From an uncultured Lachnospiraceae bacterium (GTDB taxonomy: Bacteria; Bacillota; Clostridia; Lachnospirales; Lachnospiraceae): DNA of 64,000 nt. The position numbers and the translations under genes are program-made. This document shows, piece by piece, positions 1 to 8,816 of this stretch. The notes under the pieces were generated by a model. That model searched no databases, was not told the DNA's origin, and saw only the letters and a program-made list of their open reading frames with translations. The DNA lies in the NCBI GenBank assembly GCA_910588845.1, contig CAJURU010000009.1, forward strand, positions 59,862 to 123,861, read 5' to 3'. Position 1 is the first letter of the stretch. Every line of letters starts with the position of its first letter.

Positions 1-42
1 GTGCGGGGCGTAGGTTATCAATTGGAGGTAATGTATGTTTAA
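1..42 (+). CDS. OmpR-type response regulator, C-terminal end only
   Basis: Only the last 13 codons are inside the window. They read VRGVGYQLEV followed by a short tail. VRGVGY is the hallmark end of the winged-helix DNA-binding domain of OmpR/PhoB regulators, lying in the recognition hairpin. The stop codon overlaps the start of the downstream histidine kinase by 8 bp, and the kinase ribosome binding site (GGAGG) lies inside this gene. The pair is therefore translationally coupled and very probably a two-component system. Nothing can be said about the receiver domain. Confidence 0.8.
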   Translation: MRGVGYQLEVMYV

Positions 43-1318
43 ACGGCTTCATATCCAGCTCACACTTTTATGTACTGTGGTCAGCAGCCTCATCCTGATT
101 ATTATGTCATTTGCCTGTCTTTCTTTTCAGGAGGCGAAATCCCAAGAACGTTATTTTTCGGAATTTCAGGCAAATGTCAATATGTTAATCAATTATTTGG
201 AGAGCCAGTCTGTCATTTCCCATAACTGGCTCACACAGTTCCATCAGGACTCCCACTTTGAAATGGATATCCTGGATAACGGAAACAAGCTTGCTTTCAC
301 AAATCTCAAACCGATCCCATCCAAGGAGGCGCTGTTTGAACTGGTACGCGAAACGGCCAGAAATGAATATCTGATCTTTGAGGAATCCATTACCCCGCAG
401 TCAATACTCTCATCACATGCGGAATTTGAAACAACCTACCAGAATACACCCTACTATGCCGCTGTTGTCATGCTCCCCAAAAACGGCGGAGTGTTAAACA
501 TTGCCATCCTTCATTCCCTGGAAGAATTACAACAGATAACTTCTGTCCAGCGATTGTTTTTTGCCGCCGCAGATATCGCTGGAATCATTCTCCTTGCCGT
601 CTTTTTCTGGCTCTTCACCTGGCGCATGATTCTGCCTTTGATTGAAAACCGCAAAAAACAGACGGAATTTATCGCTTCCGCCTCCCACGAGCTGCGCTCT
701 CCGCTGACCGTCATGCTCTCCGCCCTCTCCGCCATGAAACATGCCTCTCCGACGGACGCCGAACGCTTCTCCCAGACGATTGCCCTAGAAGGGAAACGCA
801 TGAGCCGCCTGATCGACGATATGCTGGCTCTTTCAAGCGCTGACAGCGCGCATTTCACCGTGCGCAAATCCGCTGTGGAACTCGACACTCTGCTGCTGTC
901 CGCCTATGAGAAATTTGAAGCCCTGGCGAAAGATAAAAATATTTCACTGAAGATTAATCTGCCAGATGAATCCGTTCCTCCCTGTCAGTGTGACAAAGAA
1001 CGCATCGAACAGGTGCTATCTATTTTACTGGATAACGCTTTGAGCTACACGCCCATAGGCGGCGCCATCCGTCTGTCGCTGCAAGCGCAGGCGGACAAGT
1101 TTACCCTCCGGGTTGCAGATAATGGCATTGGTATTCCTGACACCGAAAAAAAAGCAATATTCGACCGCTTTTACAGATGCGACAAATCGCACAAGGACAA
1201 GGAACACTTTGGGCTCGGCCTGTGCATCGCCTGGGAAATCGTGCACATGCATAAGGGAAAATTATGGGTGGAAGATACCCCCGGGGGAGGAGCAACGTTT
1301 GTGATGGTGTTGAGATAA
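35..1318 (+). CDS. Membrane sensor histidine kinase
   Basis: This is a 427-residue kinase, partner of the regulator ending just upstream. A first membrane helix covers about residues 9-30, then an extracytoplasmic sensor of about 140 residues, then a second helix at about 174-198. The dimerisation/phosphoacceptor box SASHELRSPLTVM places the phosphorylated histidine at about 218. The ATPase domain shows the N box (DNALSYTP, Asn near 334), the G1 box (DNGIGIPD) and a G2 box (GLGLCIA). No clear HAMP domain is seen. Length and layout fit ordinary OmpR-partner kinases. The signal sensed is unknown. The next gene is convergent. Confidence 0.93.
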   Translation: MFKRLHIQLTLLCTVVSSLILIIMSFACLSFQEAKSQERYFSEFQANVNMLINYLESQSVISHNWLTQFHQDSHFEMDILDNGNKLAFTNLKPIPSKEALFELVRETARNEYLIFEESITPQSILSSHAEFETTYQNTPYYAAVVMLPKNGGVLNIAILHSLEELQQITSVQRLFFAAADIAGIILLAVFFWLFTWRMILPLIENRKKQTEFIASASHELRSPLTVMLSALSAMKHASPTDAERFSQTIALEGKRMSRLIDDMLALSSADSAHFTVRKSAVELDTLLLSAYEKFEALAKDKNISLKINLPDESVPPCQCDKERIEQVLSILLDNALSYTPIGGAIRLSLQAQADKFTLRVADNGIGIPDTEKKAIFDRFYRCDKSHKDKEHFGLGLCIAWEIVHMHKGKLWVEDTPGGGATFVMVLR

Positions 1319-1336
1319 AAGCATGCAAAGTTCTTG

Positions 1337-4324
1337 CTAAACATGTCCCAGCAGTTCCAACATCTCCTCCCGCGTAAACTTTACACCTTCAAATCCTTCG
1401 CTTCCCAAAAGCTGCTCGGCAAGCCGGCTTTTTTTCTCCTGCAACTTGAGAATATTTTCCTCAATCGTTCCCTTCGCAATCAGTTTATAGACGGTCACGG
1501 GGTTCTTTTGCCCAATACGGTGCGCCCGGTCTGTCGCCTGGTTTTGCACGGCCACATTCCACCAGGGATCATAATGAATGACAATATCTGCCGCTGTCAG
1601 ATTCAGACCTGTTCCCCCGGCCTTTAAAGAAATACAAAACACCGGAATTTCGCCTTTCTGAAATTCTTCCACCAGCGCGGCACGACGTTCCTTGCCGGTC
1701 GCTCCAGTAAGGCTCAAAAAAGGAATCCCCGCTTCCTGTAACTGTTCCTGTATTTTTGAAAGCATGGACGTAAACTGGGAAAATAAGAGGATTCTGTGCC
1801 CGCCTTCCATTGCATTTTGGATCAATTCCATACACATAATAAGCTTCGCGGATTCTGCGTGGTAGTCCTCATACACCAGAGCTGGATCACAGCAGAGCTG
1901 CCGAAGACGCAGCAGTTCAGAAAGAATCTGAATCTTCTGTGCCGCAAACTCCTGCTCTGATTGGCCCTCTAACGTCAACCGTAACCGCTGCACATGCGCG
2001 CGGTATAGTCGTTCCTGCTCACCCTCCATTTTACCAAAAACCGCTTCTTCCATTTTAGCCGGCAAATCTTTTAATACATCTCTTTTCAATCTGCGCAGCA
2101 CAAACGGACGAACCATTTTTTGCAACCGTTCCATCTCCTCCTCTTTATGATTGGCAACGATGGGGATTTCCAGCTCTTCCCGAAATCTGTTGTAGGGGAA
2201 AAGGAATCCCGGCATCAGATAATCAAAAATACTCCACAATTCACTCAGCCGGTTCTCTATCGGCGTTCCGGTCAGCGCCGCCTTAAAATCTGCCCGGATT
2301 TCCTTTACTGCCTTTGCCGCCTTCGTGATATGATTTTTAATATACTGCGCCTCATCAATGATCTCATAACTAAAATGGCATTCTTTGTACCAGGCAAGGT
2401 CGCGGCGCAGCAAATCATATGAGGTAATAAGAATCTCTCCCGATCCCGCATTTTGAATAATTTCTCCTCGTTCCTCCGCCGTTCCTGTGACAGTGACAGC
2501 CGTAAGCATTGGCGCAAAACGTTCTATCTCACTTTGCCAGTTGTAAACAAGCGAAGCCGGGCAAATGATTAATGCAAACTGCGGCGTATTTATGCCCTCC
2601 TCCCATTCTGATAACAAAAATGCAATTACCTGTAAAGTTTTTCCCAGTCCCATATCGTCCGCCAATATTCCACCGAAACTGTTGGTTTTCAATGTCTTTA
2701 ACCAGAGAAAACCTTGTTTTTGATATTCCCGCATCACTCTGTCCAGGGACGCCGGAACTTCAAAATCATTATCCTCCACGGTCTTCATATTGCGAATCAA
2801 CGCACGGAAATCTTTGCTTTTCGCCGCATGAAAACTGTGCTGCTCATGCAGTTGTCCATCGAGATACAGCGCGCGATACTTGGGAAGCATAACCTTGCCG
2901 CTCACCAGACTTTGCGCAGAGATACCGGCGCCTTGCTGAACCCGCGAGAGCACGGCAATACCACCCTCTTCCAAACTGAGAAAATCACCGTTTTTGAGTC
3001 GGAAAAACTTGCGTTTACGCCGATAAGCTGACAATACCTCCATCAGCTCCGATAATGGCATTTCCGGGCTGTCCAAGGTCAATTCCAACAACTCCTCTTT
3101 CAAAGAAACACCCACGGAAATCGCCGGCGTTTCCTTGATACGGATGCCTGCCAATTCGTCGCTGATATATAAGACGCCGATCTGCGACATAGCTTCCACG
3201 CCCTCCGTAAGAAGCTGATACATTTTCTCTTCATCCCCAGCAATAAGCATCTGTTTTTTCTGTGGGTCTGTATGGGAAAACCATCGCAACGCCTTCTGCC
3301 TGGCTTTTAGTTCATCTAACTCGTCACGGTTGTCCAGCGTTCTTTGCCTATCACAGACATTATATTTTTTATCCCCATATACAGCAAACATTTCACACGT
3401 TACCGTCTGTGCATCAGGAGCATCAAGATATAGTTCATAGTCTGGTTTCGGCGGCAGAAAATCCCGCTCCTCAAACTGTTGCCGCTGCACTAGGTAATGA
3501 CGTTCCAATACAGGAAGCAGTTCTTTGCAAAATGATGGCAGCTCTGGCTTGCCCACAAAAAATTCTTCGTATTTGAAATTGCGAAGATGTTCCCAGAAAG
3601 GCATGATTTCCTGCGCTTTCTCTAAATGCATACGAAACACACATCCATTTTTCCATAAATAAGCATACTTTCTTCCATATACGTAAAACAAGGATTCAGT
3701 CTCAATCGTCACGCCGTCTTGCTGTCCACGCACAGTCAGATGCGGCAAATATTCCTCATGAACGACACGCCACATTCTTTTTGCGTCATAATCCATTTCC
3801 ACCGCAAACTCCATGCTTCCGACCGCTTCAAAAAAATTGTCCATATTTCCGTTGTCAATCTCCACAAAGCGGCCTTTCTTCCCATAATATTCCCAGCTTG
3901 CCTTCGCATTGCTTCGCGTTTCTGCTTCCTGTATGAGAAACTCCGCCAGCGGCCGGCTTTTTTTCGTAAATGCCTCCAGCGTATGATAAAATTCCAGCTC
4001 TTTCCCATATTTGACAAACTCCCTGCGTCTCAGCGAGTCTGCAAATGCCTGCGTATTTTTGAGCACATATTTCTTTTTGCCGCCAATTTTAAATTCCACA
4101 AAAATTTTCCGGAAGGTGATTTGCATCTGCGGCGTCAGCTCAATCGTCCCGTTTAGCTTATCCTGCTCAAATGCCAGCCGCTCTTTCTCTTTATAGCCTT
4201 GAATCAGACGGCTCACGCCAAGACTGCTGCTGCGCTGCGGCTGTATCGCGCGGCTTGCCGAGGAGCCTCCCGGCAGTAATCTTTCGCCTCCAAGGCGATT
4301 GCTATTTACGTAGGGTTGTTTCAC
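1337..4324 (-). CDS. SNF2-family DEAD/DEAH helicase
   Basis: This is an ATP-dependent DNA translocase of the bacterial SNF2/HepA class, about 995 residues. The N-terminal half (to about 450) resembles the SNF2-associated region of clostridial homologues. The ATPase core follows: motif I ADDMGLGKT (Lys about 562), motif II DEAQ (about 656), motif III LTGTPIENR, then the C-terminal lobe with GGTGLNL and the Arg-finger motif QATDRAHRIGQ. The GTG start was chosen because an AGGAGGT site lies 6 bp upstream; a longer reading to 4351 has no such site. It probably remodels protein-DNA complexes in transcription or repair. It stands alone, convergent with the kinase. Confidence 0.93.
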   Translation of the reverse strand: MKQPYVNSNRLGGERLLPGGSSASRAIQPQRSSSLGVSRLIQGYKEKERLAFEQDKLNGTIELTPQMQITFRKIFVEFKIGGKKKYVLKNTQAFADSLRRREFVKYGKELEFYHTLEAFTKKSRPLAEFLIQEAETRSNAKASWEYYGKKGRFVEIDNGNMDNFFEAVGSMEFAVEMDYDAKRMWRVVHEEYLPHLTVRGQQDGVTIETESLFYVYGRKYAYLWKNGCVFRMHLEKAQEIMPFWEHLRNFKYEEFFVGKPELPSFCKELLPVLERHYLVQRQQFEERDFLPPKPDYELYLDAPDAQTVTCEMFAVYGDKKYNVCDRQRTLDNRDELDELKARQKALRWFSHTDPQKKQMLIAGDEEKMYQLLTEGVEAMSQIGVLYISDELAGIRIKETPAISVGVSLKEELLELTLDSPEMPLSELMEVLSAYRRKRKFFRLKNGDFLSLEEGGIAVLSRVQQGAGISAQSLVSGKVMLPKYRALYLDGQLHEQHSFHAAKSKDFRALIRNMKTVEDNDFEVPASLDRVMREYQKQGFLWLKTLKTNSFGGILADDMGLGKTLQVIAFLLSEWEEGINTPQFALIICPASLVYNWQSEIERFAPMLTAVTVTGTAEERGEIIQNAGSGEILITSYDLLRRDLAWYKECHFSYEIIDEAQYIKNHITKAAKAVKEIRADFKAALTGTPIENRLSELWSIFDYLMPGFLFPYNRFREELEIPIVANHKEEEMERLQKMVRPFVLRRLKRDVLKDLPAKMEEAVFGKMEGEQERLYRAHVQRLRLTLEGQSEQEFAAQKIQILSELLRLRQLCCDPALVYEDYHAESAKLIMCMELIQNAMEGGHRILLFSQFTSMLSKIQEQLQEAGIPFLSLTGATGKERRAALVEEFQKGEIPVFCISLKAGGTGLNLTAADIVIHYDPWWNVAVQNQATDRAHRIGQKNPVTVYKLIAKGTIEENILKLQEKKSRLAEQLLGSEGFEGVKFTREEMLELLGHV

Positions 4325-4392
4325 TGATGAACCTCCTAAAACCTCAAACACTTACCAACTTTTTGCTGGAGGAATTTCCTATCTTTTATGTT

Positions 4393-4689
4393 TCATTTAT
4401 TACACTTCTTATTTACGTTCCAATGTCCATATCTTCTTCCACCAATTCTTTCAACAATACCTGCTCGTTTTAAACTAGTCACGGCTCTCTGTATTGTTTT
4501 ATATGAAACGCCTAAACAGTCAGCTATTTCGGACAATGAAATGTCCTTTTGCTCTTCTATAATCTCTAAAACCCTTATATTCATAGCATTTCCTTTTAGG
4601 ACATCATTTGTCCTATTAGAAATTCTATTTGTTGAAACTGCGGATAATTTAATTGTAATGTCATCTCCTACTATGCTGTATTTCGACAA
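4393..4689 (-). CDS. Small winged-helix protein, probably a remnant of an AlbA_2/RecG-like regulator
   Basis: The 98-residue frame ends in a clear winged helix-turn-helix (SLSEIADCLGVSYKTIQRA, then a wing ERIGGRRYGHW). This layout is the usual C-terminus of AlbA_2-type putative transcriptional regulators with a divergent ATP-binding domain, whose N-terminal part is absent here. The 4689 start is a TTG without a ribosome binding site. An internal ATG at 4584 has an AAGGA site and would give a 63-residue DNA-binding protein. It is either a gene fragment left by a deletion or a short stand-alone regulator. Confidence 0.55.
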   Translation of the reverse strand: MSKYSIVGDDITIKLSAVSTNRISNRTNDVLKGNAMNIRVLEIIEEQKDISLSEIADCLGVSYKTIQRAVTSLKRAGIVERIGGRRYGHWNVNKKCNK

Positions 4690-4852
4690 CCATCATTATT
4701 TGACAACACCAAAACAGACAAACCTGTTATGCCCCAATTCGTTTACAAAGACCACATTCCTTCAAACTTTCCAGTATACAAATTCCCTCAAATAGGATAA
4801 AATAAATATACTACAAATTCAGCAACAAAATATATTGTAAAGGATAAAAACC

Positions 4853-5818
4853 ATGCCTGGATTCACAACACATTATTTATTTGGATTAGACACCTATAGA
4901 CATTTTGACAATCATTTATTAAAGCAAACCATCCGCAGCAATCAGACTGCTTTCAGCCTGGGACTGCAGGGCCCGGATATTTTCTTCTATTTCCTGCCCT
5001 CTTACACAATCCACCACAATAACATTGGCGCAGTGGCACATACAGACAAAACCGGCGAATTCCTCAAACATTTATTGAACAGCCGGAAACTGTTTCGCAG
5101 TGGCAAAGAGCGCAAGATCGCAGAAGCCTACATTGCAGGATTCCTGGGGCACTATACACTGGATACCCACTGCCATCCATACATTTATTGGAAAACAGAT
5201 TTCAGAGAAAAAAACGGCCGTTACCATAGCTGCCATATGAGCCTGGAAACAGATATTGATACCGAGCTGCTGCAATTTTATAAACACTGCCTGCCGTCCG
5301 CTTTCCGGCAGGACGCCACAATACGGCTGACCCCTCTGCAATACAGGACAATTGCCACCGTCCTGCACTATGTATACCAAAAAACTTACCCGGAACTCAA
5401 CATCCACTACATTACCATGCGCGCCGCCATCCGTTCCATGCAATTGGGTACAAAATGGTTACACGACCCTTCCGGGAAGAAAAAAGCTATCGGAGGCAAG
5501 CTGGAAACGCTGGCGCTGGGCTATCCGCTGCTCACTACGCTGATTCCCAGCGATACTTTAACCGTCCATATAGACCCGCTGAACATCCTGCGCCAGCCAT
5601 GGGAGAATCCCTGGGATAAATCCCGGATTTCTACAGATTCTTTCTTTGATTTAATGGAGAAAGCGCAGGAAAATTACCTGCAAACACTCGCGGATTTGAA
5701 CCGGCTGTTTGCCATTCCTCTCCACACCCGGACAGCGCAATCGCACATGAGTGCGCTGCTGGAAAAACTGGGCAATAAATCTTATCACAGCGGGCTCGAC
5801 AGTACAATACCAAGTTAA
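4853..5818 (+). CDS. Zinc-dependent phospholipase C family protein
   Basis: The 321-residue protein starts MPGFTTHYLFG and carries the His/Asp pattern of the Zn_dep_PLPC family: GLQGPDIFFY, a histidine cluster near 53-63, then AGFLGHYTLDTHCHPYIYW near 95-115. The family groups clostridial phospholipase C-like proteins that bind zinc through conserved His and Asp residues. Unlike secreted alpha-toxins it has no signal peptide and no C2-like C-terminal domain. Such cytoplasmic versions are common in Lachnospiraceae and their substrate is not known. An AAAGGA site lies upstream of the ATG. It converges with the Fic gene. Confidence 0.85.
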   Translation: MPGFTTHYLFGLDTYRHFDNHLLKQTIRSNQTAFSLGLQGPDIFFYFLPSYTIHHNNIGAVAHTDKTGEFLKHLLNSRKLFRSGKERKIAEAYIAGFLGHYTLDTHCHPYIYWKTDFREKNGRYHSCHMSLETDIDTELLQFYKHCLPSAFRQDATIRLTPLQYRTIATVLHYVYQKTYPELNIHYITMRAAIRSMQLGTKWLHDPSGKKKAIGGKLETLALGYPLLTTLIPSDTLTVHIDPLNILRQPWENPWDKSRISTDSFFDLMEKAQENYLQTLADLNRLFAIPLHTRTAQSHMSALLEKLGNKSYHSGLDSTIPS

Positions 5819-5865
5819 AATTTTATGATACTGGCAGTAAATTTTCACCTGCCCTTCACTCGGCT

Positions 5866-5899
5866 GAGGGGTCGGCTAGCCATTATTTGCCAGCCCCTC
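5866..5899. terminator. Stem-loop between convergent genes, probable terminator
   Basis: GAGGGG and CCCCTC arms, with inner GGC/GCC pairing, enclose about 22 nt between the phospholipase-like gene and the Fic gene. There is no strong T-run on either side, so it is only a weak bidirectional terminator candidate. Confidence 0.35.
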
Positions 5900-5930
5900 C
5901 ATCGCTCCTGCCGTTGATAGGAGAATATTT

Positions 5931-6536
5931 TTATAAATCTTCTGCTTTGTATATAGCATAACCTTCATAATAATAACTATAATCTATGCCCTTCATATAC
6001 ACTTCTCTGTCATTGACCCTATCCGTCAAAGCCTGTTTCAAGATATATTTTATTTCAATATCTTTAATTGGGCTTCTTTCCATTGAAAGTAAATAATCTT
6101 CCTTATCAACAATACTCCAATCAATGACCATGTTTAACTCCTTTTTCAAAATTAAATCAAGCCATATCCTTGTACTTCGTCCATTACCTTCACGGAATGG
6201 ATGCGCTATATTCATCTCCACATACTTTTCAACAATTTCATCAAATGTTGACTGTGGCATCTTCTCAATATTCTCAATAGCTGCCTGCAAATACATCACC
6301 GGTGCAAATCTAAAATTACCTTTTGCAATATTTACAGTTCGTACTTTTCCCGCAAAATCATATATCTCATCAAATAAATATTTGTGAATTGCTGCAAGCA
6401 TCTGAAATGTCCCGGCTTCATAATTATCCAGATATCCATTTTCAAATAATTGAACAGCTCTTTTCTTACTTATCTTTTCTTCCATTCTAGCCAATTCTGT
6501 GGAATCTGTTATACTAAGTTTATTTTCCAAAGCCAT
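5931..6536 (-). CDS. Class III Fic AMP-transferase
   Basis: This 201-residue single-domain Fic protein carries the full catalytic motif HPFREGNGRSTR (His112 to Arg123), which transfers AMP from ATP to hydroxyl side chains of target proteins. Near the C-terminus the string SYYYEG (Ser187, Glu191, Gly192) fits the (S/T)xxxE(G/N) inhibitory helix of class III Fic enzymes, where the glutamate blocks productive ATP binding. Length and position of the glutamate are close to the Enterococcus faecalis class III enzyme, which both adds and removes AMP. It lies 12 bp after the metal exporter and is probably co-transcribed with it. The target protein is unknown. Confidence 0.92.
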   Translation of the reverse strand: MALENKLSITDSTELARMEEKISKKRAVQLFENGYLDNYEAGTFQMLAAIHKYLFDEIYDFAGKVRTVNIAKGNFRFAPVMYLQAAIENIEKMPQSTFDEIVEKYVEMNIAHPFREGNGRSTRIWLDLILKKELNMVIDWSIVDKEDYLLSMERSPIKDIEIKYILKQALTDRVNDREVYMKGIDYSYYYEGYAIYKAEDL

Positions 6537-6548
6537 ATTTTTCTCCTC

Positions 6549-7475
6549 TTACCCCTCTTTCTTTGCAGGATTCACATGCACCATAATATGTTTCACCTTG
6601 GGAAAATTCTGTTCAATTTCATTGTGCACCGTTTCCGCTATATCGTGCGCTTCCCTCAAAGTGCACGATTCGTCCGCCAAAATTTCCACATCTACATAAA
6701 TCTTATTGCCAAACACGCGCGTTTGCAGCAAATCTATCCCCAGTACATACTCGTTATTCATAACAGAATCATAAATACACTTCTCTGTCTCTTCATCACA
6801 AGAATGGTCCACCATCTTATCTATAGCATCTTTAAAGATATCGAAGGCGGCTTTTGCAATAAATACAAAAATTACCAGGCTGGCAATGGAATCCATGACA
6901 GGAAAACCCAGCATGGCCCCGCCAATTCCGATCAAGGCTCCCACGGAGGAAAACGCATCCGAACGATGATGCCAGGCGTCCGCCATCAGCGCGCCGGAGT
7001 CTATCCTTTTGGCATGATATCTCGTGTACCAATACATTGCCTCTTTACTGACAATTGACACGACTGCCGCTATAAGCGCCAAAATTCCCGGCACTTGCAG
7101 CTCGCTGTAATTACCGCTGATAATATTTTGAAACGCTTCCATGCCAATCCCAAGCCCTGTGATGAAGAGAACCATTGCCAGGATAATTGCCGCCACACAT
7201 TCCAGGCGTTCATGCCCGTAGGGGTGCTCTTTGTCCGGCTCCTTTGACGCTAACTTAACGCCGATAATAACAACGACCGTGCTGAACACATCCGATGCGG
7301 AATGCACGGCATCGCTAATCATTGCATTGGAATGGGCAATCATTCCTGCCAACAGTTTGATTACAGATAACGCCACATTTCCCAAAATTGTAATCAGAGA
7401 TACCTTATTCACAACTTTCTGAAATTCCAGTTCTGCCGCAGAACTTTTTTGTTCCATACTTCTGTTTTCTTCCAT
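6549..7475 (-). CDS. Cation diffusion facilitator (CzcD-like Ni/Co exporter)
   Basis: This 308-residue CDF transporter has about six membrane helices. Helix 2 carries the metal-site motif HSASD and helix 5 carries HHRSD, with a cytoplasmic C-terminal ferredoxin-like domain (about 215-300) ending in HIMVHVNP. It exchanges divalent metal for protons. The NiCo riboswitch upstream argues that Co(II)/Ni(II) are the relevant metals. The ATG was chosen because GGAGGT lies 7 bp upstream; a TTG five codons earlier overlaps that site. The Fic gene follows after 12 bp. Confidence 0.93.
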   Translation of the reverse strand: MEENRSMEQKSSAAELEFQKVVNKVSLITILGNVALSVIKLLAGMIAHSNAMISDAVHSASDVFSTVVVIIGVKLASKEPDKEHPYGHERLECVAAIILAMVLFITGLGIGMEAFQNIISGNYSELQVPGILALIAAVVSIVSKEAMYWYTRYHAKRIDSGALMADAWHHRSDAFSSVGALIGIGGAMLGFPVMDSIASLVIFVFIAKAAFDIFKDAIDKMVDHSCDEETEKCIYDSVMNNEYVLGIDLLQTRVFGNKIYVDVEILADESCTLREAHDIAETVHNEIEQNFPKVKHIMVHVNPAKKEG

Positions 7476-7630
7476 ATCAGTTACCTCCAAAATTTAAGAT
7501 AGCTCTATGGCACTATACATGTGGGCTTGGGGAAAACCGCTCTCAGCGAAAGAATACACGTTATCCATATTTCTCATAAAAGCATTGTACATTTTCGCAC
7601 TTTAGCGTGACAAATCAATCTTTATAAGAT

Positions 7631-7675
7631 AAAAAAACACCCACGAAATCAGTATTAGCAACTACTGTCCCGTGG
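7631..7675 (-). terminator. Riboswitch expression platform: intrinsic terminator
   Basis: On the minus strand, CAGTA and TACTG arms inside CCACG/CGTGG arms form a hairpin directly followed by seven T. The 5' arm uses the CAGT that closes the P1 stem of the NiCo aptamer. Ligand-bound aptamer and terminator are therefore mutually exclusive, which is an ON switch for the exporter. Confidence 0.85.
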
Positions 7676-7739
7676 ATGTAATATTCCACTGTCACTCCTG
7701 TGACCCGACCCCATGGCGTTCTGCCACGGTCTGCTCAGT
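7664..7739 (-). ncRNA. NiCo (czcD) riboswitch aptamer
   Basis: The RNA starts ACTGAGCAG and ends GGGACAGT, so the ends pair as P1 (ACTG/CAGT). Between them lie three hairpins: CCGTGGC/GCCATGG, GTCAC/GTGAC and GTGGA/TCCAC, joined by conserved purine-rich strands including TCGGG and TACA. This matches from memory the four-way junction of the Ni(II)/Co(II)-sensing czcD motif. It sits between the end of the dehydrogenase gene and the CDF gene, reading towards the CDF gene. About 150 nt of untranslated leader follow the terminator; apart from a short CTTTAGCGTGACAA string shared with the repeat near 13.7 kb, nothing else is seen there. Confidence 0.9.
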
Positions 7740-7793
7740 TTGTACTGTAGATTTATATGCAGTGCAAAGAGTTCTTATAGGTTAGCATATGAA

Positions 7794-8738
7794 TCAAGGT
7801 TTGTCAAGGTCAAAAAATTCTTTTATCTGCCCCAGAATAATCTCCATCAGCCGCGTGCGCGCCTCCAAGCTGGCCCAGGCGATATGCGGCGTAATGAGAA
7901 GCCTGTCGCTGTCCTTGATGCGCCTTAGTGGATTCTCGCGGCTCATCGGCTCTTCACACAGCACGTCCAGCCCTGCGGCACGGATTTCCCCCGCTTCCAG
8001 AGCATCCGCCAACGCCTGCTCTGAGACAATGGGACCCCTGCCCAGATTGAGGAAAATGGCAGACTTTTTCATCCGCAAAAACGCTGCCTGGTCCATGAGA
8101 TTTTCCGTCTCCGCAGTCAACGGCGCATGTACAGAGACAATATCCGCTTGTTCCAGCAAATCTTCAAACGATACGCGCTCATACCCCGGCTGGTTATTCT
8201 TGCCGGTAGTAGAATAATAGACGACTTGGCAGCCAAACAGTTTCGCCAATTCAGCCACACGCCTGCCAATTGCTCCCATACCGATAATTCCCCATGTCAT
8301 ACCGCAGATTTCGGAAAACTTGCGGTCAAAGTGCGTAAACATCCGGTCTCCCACATATTTCTCCGTCTTCACATACGCGTCATAGTAAGGAAGATGTTCC
8401 AGCAAATAAAACAACATCGCAAATGTATGCTGCGCCACAGATTCCGTTGAGTAGCCCGCCACATTGCGCCAGGCAATGCCGCGGCTGTCGAGATACTCTT
8501 TATGCAGATTATTCGTTCCCGTTGCCGTGACGCAGACTAACTTCAGATTCTTTGCCTTGCCTATTGTCTCTTGATTGACGGGCACTTTATTAAGCACAAT
8601 CACGTCGGCGTCCACAACCCGTTCACTTGCCTCCTGCGGCGTAGAAAAATCATACTTTACCACTTCCCCCAGCGCTTCATAGCCGGATAAATCAATATCT
8701 TCACCAATTGACTTCGCATCTAAAAAAACAATTTTCAT
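7794..8738 (-). CDS. D-2-hydroxyacid dehydrogenase (NAD-dependent)
   Basis: This 314-residue enzyme of the D-isomer-specific 2-hydroxyacid dehydrogenase family interconverts 2-oxo and D-2-hydroxy acids with NAD(P). The nucleotide fold shows GIIGMGAIGRRVAELA. The catalytic Arg lies in LNLGRGPIVSE, the Glu in DVLCEEP and the His in ITPHIAWAS. The pattern is closest to glycerate dehydrogenase/hydroxypyruvate reductase, but the substrate cannot be fixed from sequence. The ATG was chosen because AAGGAGG lies 8 bp upstream, so the ten extra residues of a longer frame are not used. It follows sbcC by 78 bp on the same strand. Confidence 0.9.
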   Translation of the reverse strand: MKIVFLDAKSIGEDIDLSGYEALGEVVKYDFSTPQEASERVVDADVIVLNKVPVNQETIGKAKNLKLVCVTATGTNNLHKEYLDSRGIAWRNVAGYSTESVAQHTFAMLFYLLEHLPYYDAYVKTEKYVGDRMFTHFDRKFSEICGMTWGIIGMGAIGRRVAELAKLFGCQVVYYSTTGKNNQPGYERVSFEDLLEQADIVSVHAPLTAETENLMDQAAFLRMKKSAIFLNLGRGPIVSEQALADALEAGEIRAAGLDVLCEEPMSRENPLRRIKDSDRLLITPHIAWASLEARTRLMEIILGQIKEFFDLDKP

Positions 8739-8816
8739 CCCAGCATCCTCCTTATGGCAAAACGCCACTCTATAAATCGTCGTTCTTCACGAATGTGTTA
8801 CATAACTTCCTTCTTA

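Noticed and set aside
4690..4801. A short plus-strand frame reading MPQFVYKDHIPSNFPVYKF
   Set aside because: It has no ribosome binding site and no recognisable family; it could be a gene remnant but cannot be supported.
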